Source: Christensenella sp. UBA1782
GTDB taxonomy: Bacteria; Bacillota; Clostridia; Christensenellales; DTU072
Length of the DNA stretch: 7,852 nt
Assembly: GCA_002315475.1 (NCBI GenBank)
Contig: DCGI01000058.1
Coordinates: forward strand, 24,197-32,048
Direction: 5' to 3'
Shown: positions 1 to 6,814 of the stretch, piece after piece
Numbering within the stretch: the first letter of the stretch is position 1
How the letters are laid out: every line of letters begins with the position of its first letter
The notes under the pieces: model-generated
The model's database searches: none
Told to the model about the DNA's origin: nothing
Seen by the model: the letters and a program-made list of their open reading frames with translations, nothing else
Position numbers and translations under genes: made by a program

Positions 1-1363
1 CGCCCGGTTTGCTCCCTTCACGCGACTCGAAATTTCTGGTCGTGTGGCGAACGGACAGTCCGTTATTACTCGGCACGTCTCCCGCTCCGAAACAAGGTCC
101 GCAAAAAGCCGTTTTGACGGTAACACCCGCCGCAACGAAGTCACTCAAAACGCCTTTACGGGACAAGTCCAAATAGATCGGCAAACTACCGGGATACACG
201 CTCATATTGAGTTTTCCGCCGATGGATTTTCCTTTTAAGATGGCGGCGGCTTCGGCAAGGTTATCGTACGTTCCGCCGGCGCATCCTGCGATAATCGCTT
301 GATCGACAAGTATTTTGCCGTCCACGATTTTGTCGGTCAGACGAAACCCCCCTTTCTTCAACAGTTTATTTCCCGCTTCCTCGCATCGTTTCAAAAGTTC
401 GTAAGGATTTTCCTTTAATTCCCGAATGGTACAAGCGTTACTCGGATGGAACGGTAACGCAATCATCGGTTCCACTTCGGATAGGTCGATGGTAATCAAA
501 GCATCGTAAGAACGGAATTCGTCGGGTTCCATCACCGCAAAATCATCGGGGCGTTGATGCTCGACAAAGTATTTTTCGGTTTCTTCGTCGGTTATCCAAA
601 TCGAACTCAGACAGGTGGTTTCCGTCGTCATGACGTCGATACCGTTTCGATACTCGATCGGTAGATTTTTTACGCCGGAACCGAAAAACTCCAGCACTTT
701 GTTTTTAACGAAACCCGTCCCGAACGTCTCCTTGATGAGAAGCAGGGCTACGTCTTGCGGTCCCACGCCCCTTCTCGGTTTTCCGATAAGTTCCACCCCG
801 ACGACGGCGGGATACTGAATATCGTAAGTGTCGCCGAGAAGCTGTTTTACCAGTTCTCCTCCCCCTTCTCCGACCGCCATCGTGCCGAGCGCACCGTAAC
901 GGGTATGCGAGTCGCTCCCCAATATCATCTTTCCGCAGCCTGCCATTCTTTCCCGCATGTAGGTATGAATGACGCCTTGATGAGGAGGTACGAAAATGCC
1001 GCCGTATTTTTTAACGGCGGAATACCCGAAATCGTGGTCGTCCTCGTTAATGGTTCCGCCGACGGCACAAAGACTGTTGTGACAGTTGGTCAAAACGTAA
1101 GGAATGGGAAACTTCGTCAGTCCGCTTGCTTTCGCCGTTTGAATAATACCGACATAAGTAATATCGTGGCTCGCCATACAGTCGAATTTTATTTTTAACA
1201 GATTCCCTTTTTGCGTGGGCTTATTGTCGTTATGACGATCCAGTATTCGGTACGCCATCGTGCCTTTGTAGGCATCTTCGTACGGTAGGGAAGCTATCTC
1301 CCCTTTTTCGATTCTTTTTCCGCGATAGAAAAAGACTTCTTCTTTGATTTTTGTTACGCTCAT
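1..1363 (-). CDS. Aconitase-superfamily hydratase, YbhJ-like (partial, 3' end beyond window)
   Basis: The 454 visible residues cover the aconitase-type catalytic core; the C-terminal swivel domain would lie off the left edge. Three cysteines placed like the aconitase [4Fe-4S] ligands are visible: C361 in IIAGCAGGTYDN, and C421 and C424 in FCGPCFGAGD. Other aconitase-like signatures are GVIH (H133), GSDSHT (D151, S152, H153) and RNFESR (R443 and R448, same spacing as the aconitase substrate arginines). An Fe-S dependent dehydration/hydration of a hydroxy-acid in the cytosol is therefore expected. The sequence departs from true aconitase (GCAGGTYDN instead of GSCTN; NCH instead of CDH near residue 95) and resembles the uncharacterised YbhJ branch, so the substrate is unknown. 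The ATG at 1363 has an AGAGG ribosome site 7 nt upstream (1371-1375). The gene diverges from the ykvI-like gene. Sure of the superfamily, fairly sure of the branch. Confidence 0.88.
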   Translation of the reverse strand, partial: MSVTKIKEEVFFYRGKRIEKGEIASLPYEDAYKGTMAYRILDRHNDNKPTQKGNLLKIKFDCMASHDITYVGIIQTAKASGLTKFPIPYVLTNCHNSLCAVGGTINEDDHDFGYSAVKKYGGIFVPPHQGVIHTYMRERMAGCGKMILGSDSHTRYGALGTMAVGEGGGELVKQLLGDTYDIQYPAVVGVELIGKPRRGVGPQDVALLLIKETFGTGFVKNKVLEFFGSGVKNLPIEYRNGIDVMTTETTCLSSIWITDEETEKYFVEHQRPDDFAVMEPDEFRSYDALITIDLSEVEPMIALPFHPSNACTIRELKENPYELLKRCEEAGNKLLKKGGFRLTDKIVDGKILVDQAIIAGCAGGTYDNLAEAAAILKGKSIGGKLNMSVYPGSLPIYLDLSRKGVLSDFVAAGVTVKTAFCGPCFGAGDVPSNNGLSVRHTTRNFESREGSKPG

Positions 1364-1455
1364 AAAAAAACCTCTATTGTTTTTCTTTGCTATTATGCTA
1401 CCACAATTCCGTAAAAAATGCAAGGATATCCTTTTCGTAACATATATTTATATCT
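1364..1455. promoter_or_regulatory. Divergent intergenic region with candidate back-to-back promoters
   Basis: This 92-nt region separates the hydratase (minus) from the ykvI-like gene (plus), so both must be transcribed from here. On the plus strand, TGCTATTAT at 1388-1396 looks like an extended -10 without a clear -35; it would give a leader of about 50 nt. On the minus strand, TTGCAT (1423-1418) is followed after 17 nt by TAGCAT (1400-1395), and CATAAT (1397-1392) is an alternative -10. The two -10 candidates overlap, so the promoters could compete. All matches are imperfect and read by eye, so the exact elements are uncertain. Confidence 0.35.
1422..1433. repeat. Perfect 12-bp palindrome, candidate operator
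   Basis: AAGGATATCCTT is a perfect palindrome between the two divergent genes. It overlaps the candidate -35 of the hydratase by two bases and lies about 23 bp before the ykvI-like start codon, a usual place for a dimeric regulator to act on both genes. No regulator gene is visible in the window. A 12-bp palindrome in AT-rich DNA can occur by chance. Confidence 0.35.
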
Positions 1456-2394
1456 ATGAAAAAAGTTATTTCGATAACCTTCGGCTTTGTCGGAACCGTC
1501 ATCGGCGCAGGTTTTGCTTCGGGCAAAGAAATCCTTCTTTACTTCGGCGATACAAGTTTTTTATCACCCCTTTTGGCAGGTTTGTTCATGGGCGTACTTG
1601 CTTACGTTTTTTGCCGAATCGGCACCGAAACGAACGGAAACCCTTACTCTTTTTTCGGGAAATTCCGAAAAATCTTTTCTTTCTTCGTCCTTATTAGTAA
1701 TTTTTTGATTTTTTCGGCAACCCTTGCGGGAAGCGAAGAAATCCTCTTTTTGTTGTTCCGTCGTAACGGAGGTGCCGTTTTGACGGCAATAGCCACCTTG
1801 CTTTTGGTTCTGCTCGGCAAAAAAAATCGTCTTGCCGATACGTTGCCCGTTGCCGTTATCGTCCTATCGCTTCTCGTCGTTCTTTTCCGCACCGAAGTCA
1901 TTTTGCCGCAAGGAAAACTCAGTCCCCTCTCTTGCGGTCTATATGCCGGTATGAATATGATTTCGGGAGGTTTTTATCTCGCAAACGCTTCACAAGACTG
2001 CGACGAAAAACAATGCAGACGTATCGCCCTTCTGTCGGACATCCTTCTTTCGGTCTTGCTCGAAACCGTCTATCTCCTCGCTTCCCCCTACGAGGGAAAT
2101 TTTCCGGTTATCGAAGCGGCAAAGCAAGCGGGGACGGAAACTTTTTCCTACGTCGTCCTATACCTGTCCATGCTTACCACCTGTACGGGGACGCTAACCG
2201 TTCTGACAAAAAAAGAAGTAAAACGCTCGCTTGGTTTTACTTCTTTAGGGTTGTTGTTTTGTTGTTTGGGATTTTCGTTCTTCGTCAAAAACGTCTATCC
2301 TTTTATCGGTACAATCGGCTTGATTTTGTCTATTGTTTGTATCGCAAGATACATTTATGTCAATTTTGTTCAGGTTTCTCCTGCTTTACGATAA
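1456..2394 (+). CDS. YkvI-like integral membrane protein (APC superfamily, function unknown)
   Basis: A hydrophobic protein of 312 residues with about ten predicted membrane spans (roughly 5-27, 34-54, 72-92, 106-121, 127-145, 155-177, 188-210, 229-250, 258-277 and 282-303). The first span carries FVGTVIGAGFASGKEI, the hallmark of the YkvI family; glycine-rich breaks in TM1 of APC-fold transporters usually form part of the substrate site. A cytoplasmic-membrane transporter is likely, but no substrate is established for the family. It is slightly shorter than I recall for YkvI homologues (about 340-350). The ATG at 1456 is the first usable start, since an in-frame TAA lies at 1438-1440. There is no Shine-Dalgarno within 20 nt upstream; the nearest purine run, AAGGA, is about 28 nt away. 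The last 35 bp overlap the 3' end of dnaE on the other strand. A dnaE terminator appears to lie within codons 251-264. Confidence 0.85.
   Translation: MKKVISITFGFVGTVIGAGFASGKEILLYFGDTSFLSPLLAGLFMGVLAYVFCRIGTETNGNPYSFFGKFRKIFSFFVLISNFLIFSATLAGSEEILFLLFRRNGGAVLTAIATLLLVLLGKKNRLADTLPVAVIVLSLLVVLFRTEVILPQGKLSPLSCGLYAGMNMISGGFYLANASQDCDEKQCRRIALLSDILLSVLLETVYLLASPYEGNFPVIEAAKQAGTETFSYVVLYLSMLTTCTGTLTVLTKKEVKRSLGFTSLGLLFCCLGFSFFVKNVYPFIGTIGLILSIVCIARYIYVNFVQVSPALR
2208..2246 (-). terminator. Probable intrinsic terminator of the murB-whiA-dnaE operon, inside the ykvI-like gene
   Basis: The arms AAAGAAGTAAAAC (2212-2224) and GTTTTACTTCTTT (2234-2246) are perfect 13-bp reverse complements around a 9-nt loop. 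Read on the minus strand, the hairpin runs into seven consecutive T (2214-2208), three of them in the stem, as in an intrinsic terminator. It lies 114 nt past the dnaE stop. The stem is AU-rich, so its strength is uncertain. On the plus strand there is no comparable T-tract, so it should act mainly on minus-strand transcripts. Confidence 0.6.
2360..2394. other. Tail-to-tail overlap of the ykvI-like gene and dnaE
   Basis: The dnaE stop (TGA, 2362-2360) lies inside the ykvI-like coding sequence, whose own stop (TAA) is at 2392-2394. The last 35 bp of each gene therefore code on both strands: VKQEKPEQN for DnaE and NFVQVSPALR for the membrane protein. Both tails lie outside recognised domains, so the overlap probably costs little. 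Confidence 0.9.
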
Positions 2395-5300
2395 TCTTTA
2401 CGTTATTGTATCCCACGATACCTATAAGGACGTTTTTTAGGTTTTCGATCGCCATGACGGTAAAATTCAACATGTACAGTTTTCCGTCCATCTGAATCTT
2501 TACTTCGCAGCCGTCCCCTTGGTATTTTTCGAGGGTTTCCATCACTTTTTTATATACGTCTATATTGTTATCGATACGGATGCAGAGTACTCTGTTATCG
2601 ACGACGACTTCCTTTTCCGACAAGCCCCAGTCAAAGACGCTTTGTGCTTCGATTTTCGGCTTCCCTCCTTCGTTGATGACGACTTTTCCGCGAATTTTTA
2701 CCAATGCGTCGTCATGAATGAGGTTTTTATAATTGTTATAGGCGTTGCCGAAGAATACGACGTCAAAACTTCCGTTGAGGTCTTCCATAACGGCTGCCGC
2801 CCATTTTTTGCCGGATTTTGCGTTGACTTTGACCACGACGTCGCTCATTATTCCGCCAAAAAAGACGGTATCGCCGTTTTTGACGGGGTAGGTATCCTCT
2901 TCCGACGATTCCTCCTCGTCCTCGTCTTCGGTTTCGGTCGGTTCTTTTTCGATCGGGATGAATTTGCCGGAATCGAAAGTAAATCCTTTCATTTCCTCTT
3001 CATGTCCATCCAACGGGTGTCCCGAAATATAACGTCCCAACACTTCTTTTTCCAGTTGCAGTCGGTTCATTTTGCTTTCGGGGACTTCCACGTAGTGATA
3101 GTCTTCCTGAATCATAAAGTCCAAAAACATTTGCCCGCCACCGAGTAGAGAACGATTGCTCGTTTCCATTTGCAATATTCTTTCGTAATTGGTCATGAGG
3201 GTGGTGCGGTTATGCCCGAAACAATCGAAAACCCCGCCTTTTATCATACTTTCCAACATTCTTCTGTTGAGTGCTTCGGAGTTGGCTCGACGCACGAAGT
3301 CGGAAAAATCTCGGAACGGTCCGTTTTCGTTCCGTTCTTTAACGACGGCGTCGACGGCGGCTTTTCCGACGTTCTTTATGCAAACCAAACCGTACCGTAT
3401 GGCGTTTCCTTCGGGCAGGAACAGTCCTTCGCTGTGGTTGATGTCGGGCGGTAACAATTCTATCCCATGTTCTTTAATGACGCGTAGATACTTACTCGTA
3501 TCCTCGGGTTTATTGATTCTGTTATTGATGACGGCGCAGAAAAACTCCAACGGATAATAGCATTTCAGATAGGCGGTTTGATACGTCAGTACCGAATAGG
3601 CGGCGGCGTGCGACTTATTGAAGGCGTATTTTCCGAATTCTTCCAATTCTTTCCATAGCGTTTCGGCAAAATCGGCGTCGACACCGTTTGCTACGCATCC
3701 GTCCATAAACTTCTTATGTTGAATAGGAATTTGATCCACCTTTTTTTTGCTGATAAACTTACGGAAGTTATCGGCCTGCGCCATACTGTATCCTGCAAGA
3801 GCCTGCGTGATAAACATGGCTTGTTCCTGATAGACGATAACTCCGTACGTCGGTTTCAAAATCGGTTCCAACTTGGGATGACGGTAGTCGATGGTACTCT
3901 TATGCTGTTTGTTATAAATAAATTTATCGACGTACTGCATAGGTCCGGGACGATACAGACTAACGCCGGCGATGATTTCTTCGATAAGGTTGGGTTTTAA
4001 CCGTTTCATAAAGTTTTTCATTCCCGCACTTTCAAGCTGGAAAACGGCGTCACAGTCACCCGTACCGATCATTTTATAGGTTTCTTGGTCTTCGTATCCG
4101 ATTGTATCGAAATCCAATTCTATATGGCGATACCGCCGAATCAATTCTTCGCAACGGTCAATATCGGTCAACGTTTCGATGGCAAGAAAGTCCATTTTTA
4201 ACAGACCGAGTTCTTCACATTCCGTCATATCGAATTGCGTGGTAATATCTTCGCCGTTTCTCGACAAAGCCACCACTTCGGCGACCGGTTTGCTGCAGAT
4301 AATAACGCCTGCGGCATGTTTACCTCTGTCTCGCGGCATATCCTCGATTTGCGTGGCTATGTCCAAAACCTCTTTATATAAGGGATTTCCGTTGTACATT
4401 TCGATAAGTTCGGGTACTGCCGCCGGACTTTCGGGATTTAGCAAATCGGGAATGTGAATTTTCTTATCGTTATCGTGTATATTTTTGACGAGAGCGTTGG
4501 CTTCGGCAAAAGGAATTTTGTAGACGCGCGCCACGTTCTTTATGGCGTTCTTTTTCTTCATCATGCCGAACGTTATGATCTGCGCCACATGGTCGAGGTG
4601 GTATTTGTTCCGAACGTATTCGATGACTTTTTCCCGTCTGTCCGAGCAGAAATCTATATCAAAGTCGGGCATGGTTTGCCGTTCCGGGTTCAAAAACCGC
4701 TCAAAAATCAAATTATACCGCAGCGGATCGATTTCGGTAATATGAATGGCATAAGCAATAATACTGCCGGCACCGCTTCCTCGACCGGGGCCGATAGGCA
4801 CGCCATGCGTCTTTCCGTAATTGATAAAGTCCCAAACGATCAAATAGTACGATGCAAATCCCATTCGGCAAATGACGTCCAATTCGTAGTCGGCTCTTTT
4901 TTGAATTTCTTCGGTGATTTCGCCGTACCTTTCCCGCAAGCCGGCATACGCCATTTTTCGCAAATAGTCTTTATCGTCGACGTATCCCTCCGGCGGATCG
5001 TAATGAGGAATGGTATAGTCGTGGAACGGAATGGAAAGATCTACTTTGTCGGCAATCTCCAAAGAAGTTTCCAAACAAGCGGTATCCCCTCCCATCAATT
5101 CCAACATTTGATCGTAGGTTTTATAATAGAATTCGTCGTTCGGAAACCGCCATCTGGTCGGATCGTCTATATCTCTTTGCGTTTGTATGGCAAGTAATAC
5201 GTCGTGCGCTTTGGCGTCGGATTGATCGATATAATGCAAGTCGTTCGTTGCCACCGTTTTGGCACCGATTTCATGGGCAATTTTTCGAAGTAACGGCAAT

Positions 5301-5848
5301 ACGCGCAATTCTTCTTCCATGCCGTGATTTTGTAATTCGATATAAAAATCTTCGCCGTAAACCGATTGCAGCTTTTTGGCGACTTCCAAAGCGTCGTGAT
5401 AACGCCCTTCCAAAAGAAGTTGACTGATTTCACCCGCAATACATGCGCTTAAACAAATGACGCCCTCTTTATTCTTTTCCAAAACGGAATAATCCACCCT
5501 CGGTTTATCGTAAAAGCCGTCCACGAAGCCGACACTGGAAACGTTCATGACATTATGAAAGCCCGTCAGATTTTTGGCAAGCAACACCAAGTGAAATCTC
5601 TCGTTATGTTCCCTGTCTTTTACCGTCATGTCATGACAAACGTAGGCTTCCAAACCGATAATCGGTTTGATTCCCGCATCTTTACAAGCTTTATAGAATT
5701 TTATCGCACCGTAGACGTTTCCATGGTCGGTCATGGCGACCGCTCTCGCACCTTCACTTTGGGCACGTTTTACCAAACGTCCGATACGAGCATAACCGTC
5801 CAAAAGGCTATACTCGGTATGATTGTGTAAATGAACGAATTCTGTCAT
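2360..5848 (-). CDS. dnaE: DNA polymerase III subunit alpha (DnaE)
   Basis: Family C replicative polymerase of 1162 residues, full length. An N-terminal PHP domain carries HLHNHT (H6, H8, H10), TDHGN (D41, H42), GLEAYV (E67), HLVLLAK (H86) and TNDLHY (202-206). The polymerase core has GPGRGSGAGS (353-362), PDFDIDF with catalytic D397 and D399, and KMDFL with the third aspartate D553; fingers follow with LYRPGPM (631-637) and AFNKSHAAAYS (742-752). A helix-hairpin-helix region spans about 815-840, QMFLDF (906-911) fits the hexapeptide clamp-binding motif, ISGHPL is at 941-946, and an OB fold spans about 988-1075. A strongly acidic linker (967-985) precedes the OB fold. It elongates DNA with the sliding clamp; Bacillota commonly share this role with PolC, not seen here. 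The ATG has an AAGGAG site 8 nt upstream. It is last in the operon, 15 nt after whiA. Very sure. Confidence 0.98.
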   Translation of the reverse strand: MTEFVHLHNHTEYSLLDGYARIGRLVKRAQSEGARAVAMTDHGNVYGAIKFYKACKDAGIKPIIGLEAYVCHDMTVKDREHNERFHLVLLAKNLTGFHNVMNVSSVGFVDGFYDKPRVDYSVLEKNKEGVICLSACIAGEISQLLLEGRYHDALEVAKKLQSVYGEDFYIELQNHGMEEELRVLPLLRKIAHEIGAKTVATNDLHYIDQSDAKAHDVLLAIQTQRDIDDPTRWRFPNDEFYYKTYDQMLELMGGDTACLETSLEIADKVDLSIPFHDYTIPHYDPPEGYVDDKDYLRKMAYAGLRERYGEITEEIQKRADYELDVICRMGFASYYLIVWDFINYGKTHGVPIGPGRGSGAGSIIAYAIHITEIDPLRYNLIFERFLNPERQTMPDFDIDFCSDRREKVIEYVRNKYHLDHVAQIITFGMMKKKNAIKNVARVYKIPFAEANALVKNIHDNDKKIHIPDLLNPESPAAVPELIEMYNGNPLYKEVLDIATQIEDMPRDRGKHAAGVIICSKPVAEVVALSRNGEDITTQFDMTECEELGLLKMDFLAIETLTDIDRCEELIRRYRHIELDFDTIGYEDQETYKMIGTGDCDAVFQLESAGMKNFMKRLKPNLIEEIIAGVSLYRPGPMQYVDKFIYNKQHKSTIDYRHPKLEPILKPTYGVIVYQEQAMFITQALAGYSMAQADNFRKFISKKKVDQIPIQHKKFMDGCVANGVDADFAETLWKELEEFGKYAFNKSHAAAYSVLTYQTAYLKCYYPLEFFCAVINNRINKPEDTSKYLRVIKEHGIELLPPDINHSEGLFLPEGNAIRYGLVCIKNVGKAAVDAVVKERNENGPFRDFSDFVRRANSEALNRRMLESMIKGGVFDCFGHNRTTLMTNYERILQMETSNRSLLGGGQMFLDFMIQEDYHYVEVPESKMNRLQLEKEVLGRYISGHPLDGHEEEMKGFTFDSGKFIPIEKEPTETEDEDEEESSEEDTYPVKNGDTVFFGGIMSDVVVKVNAKSGKKWAAAVMEDLNGSFDVVFFGNAYNNYKNLIHDDALVKIRGKVVINEGGKPKIEAQSVFDWGLSEKEVVVDNRVLCIRIDNNIDVYKKVMETLEKYQGDGCEVKIQMDGKLYMLNFTVMAIENLKNVLIGIVGYNNVKIIVKQEKPEQN

Positions 5849-5856
5849 TTGTGTTT

Positions 5857-5862
5857 CTCCTT
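5857..5862 (-). promoter_or_regulatory. Ribosome binding site of dnaE
   Basis: On the minus strand AAGGAG lies 8 nt before the dnaE ATG, a near-ideal site and spacing. It sits in the 15-nt gap after the whiA stop codon (TAA, 5866-5864), so dnaE has its own strong initiation signal and need not depend on coupling. Confidence 0.85.
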
Positions 5863-5863
5863 C

Positions 5864-6814
5864 TTATTCGTCTTGCGAAGCAAGTTCCATAATGCGGCGC
5901 ATACGGTGATTGATGCAACTTTTCGTAACGGGAGGCTGGAACATGGCGGCGATTTCTTCCAATCCCGCTTCCCGATTTTGTAATCGGAATTGGCAAGTTT
6001 TGCGCAACGGTTCGGGCAAATTATCCAAACCGATCCTTTGTTCGATTTTTTGTATGGCGGCAATCTGTTGAAATGCCGATCGAACCGTTTTACCGATATT
6101 CGCCATATCGAGATTTTGAGCGCGGTTTACGTCGTTTTTGACGCGACGTTCGGTCATAATGTCATAAATGCGAAGGACGCCCTCGTTGGAACCGATAGCC
6201 GTAAGCACGTTACAAATCGATTGACTGTTTAAGAGAAAAACCCCCGTTCCTCGATGATTTCGTACCGTTTTTTCGTCAATATCCGCTTCTTGGCTGATGA
6301 CCTTCATGACGTCTTCTTTTATCAAATCGGAATTCAGTAAAAAAGAAAGACGGTAGCGGCTTTTGGTCTTTTTGTTGTCCCATTCGGTTATTTCGTCGGG
6401 CAGACGCAAAGAACCGCACGACAAAAAGAGTCCCCGTAAAAAAACTCGTCGGGAATCACTGCCGTTTTGAAATAAAGAATCGGGAATCCCCTGCACCGGT
6501 TCGTAACGATTCCGTACGATACAACACTTTTCCAAAATATCGCACGCCTTTTCGGCGGGAACAAAAGTTTCGTATTGCGAACCGTTATCCATATAATGCA
6601 CTTCGATTTCGGGAGAAAAACCGCTTATTTTTTGAATAACTTGGCACAGTAATTCTATAAAAGCCTTATCGGAATGTATAAAAGAAAGGGAAAAACCGTT
6701 CTTGGTAAAAGAGATTTCTCCCCCACCCCGAATGGCTCCGCACAGAAAAGGAATCGCTTCCTCTCCGATTTCCGTCGTCACAAGCTCTTGCCGAACCAAT
6801 TCTTCAACCGTCAA
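5864..6814 (-). CDS. whiA: DNA-binding protein WhiA
   Basis: A protein of 316 residues, the usual WhiA length. The N-terminal half is the degenerate LAGLIDADG homing-endonuclease-like domain, with its two characteristic segments FLCGAIRGGGEIS (23-35) and FLRGLFLSCGSL (125-136). The C-terminal helix-turn-helix region contains RRVKNDVNRAQNLDMANIGK (223-242) and the family end block RLQNREAGLEEIA (277-289), then PPVTKSCINHRMRRI (294-308). WhiA is a transcription factor of sporulation septation in Streptomyces; in Bacillus it affects division and chromosome segregation by a less clear mechanism. KSC replaces the more usual KSG in the last motif. The start is TTG, forced by an in-frame TAA 9 nt upstream and supported by AGGGAGG 9 nt before it. 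It overlaps the end of murB by 11 bp, suggesting translational coupling, and lacks the rapZ and yvcK neighbours common in Bacillota. Confidence 0.95.
   Translation of the reverse strand: MTVEELVRQELVTTEIGEEAIPFLCGAIRGGGEISFTKNGFSLSFIHSDKAFIELLCQVIQKISGFSPEIEVHYMDNGSQYETFVPAEKACDILEKCCIVRNRYEPVQGIPDSLFQNGSDSRRVFLRGLFLSCGSLRLPDEITEWDNKKTKSRYRLSFLLNSDLIKEDVMKVISQEADIDEKTVRNHRGTGVFLLNSQSICNVLTAIGSNEGVLRIYDIMTERRVKNDVNRAQNLDMANIGKTVRSAFQQIAAIQKIEQRIGLDNLPEPLRKTCQFRLQNREAGLEEIAAMFQPPVTKSCINHRMRRIMELASQDE

Noticed and set aside
1344..1697. Plus-strand 117-codon frame overlapping the start of the ykvI-like gene
   Set aside because: It overlaps the N-terminus of the hydratase and the clearly recognisable first spans of the YkvI-like protein in another frame, has no ribosome site, and shows no motif.
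2406..2441. Possible plus-strand terminator for the ykvI-like gene (GTATC/GATAC arms followed by TTTTTT)
   Set aside because: The stem is only 5 bp, and 11 nt separate it from the T-tract, so it does not fit an intrinsic terminator. The bases are also explained as the dnaE C-terminal codons.
2519..3148. Plus-strand 209-codon open frame opposite the dnaE 3' part
   Set aside because: It is the complement of the DnaE OB and linker region, with Phe/Val/Asp-rich composition typical of antisense shadows and no ribosome site or domain.
4454..5197. Plus-strand 247-codon open frame opposite dnaE
   Set aside because: It is antisense to the conserved polymerase core and PHP regions of DnaE. The long open run follows from the codon bias of dnaE, and the translation has no recognisable features.
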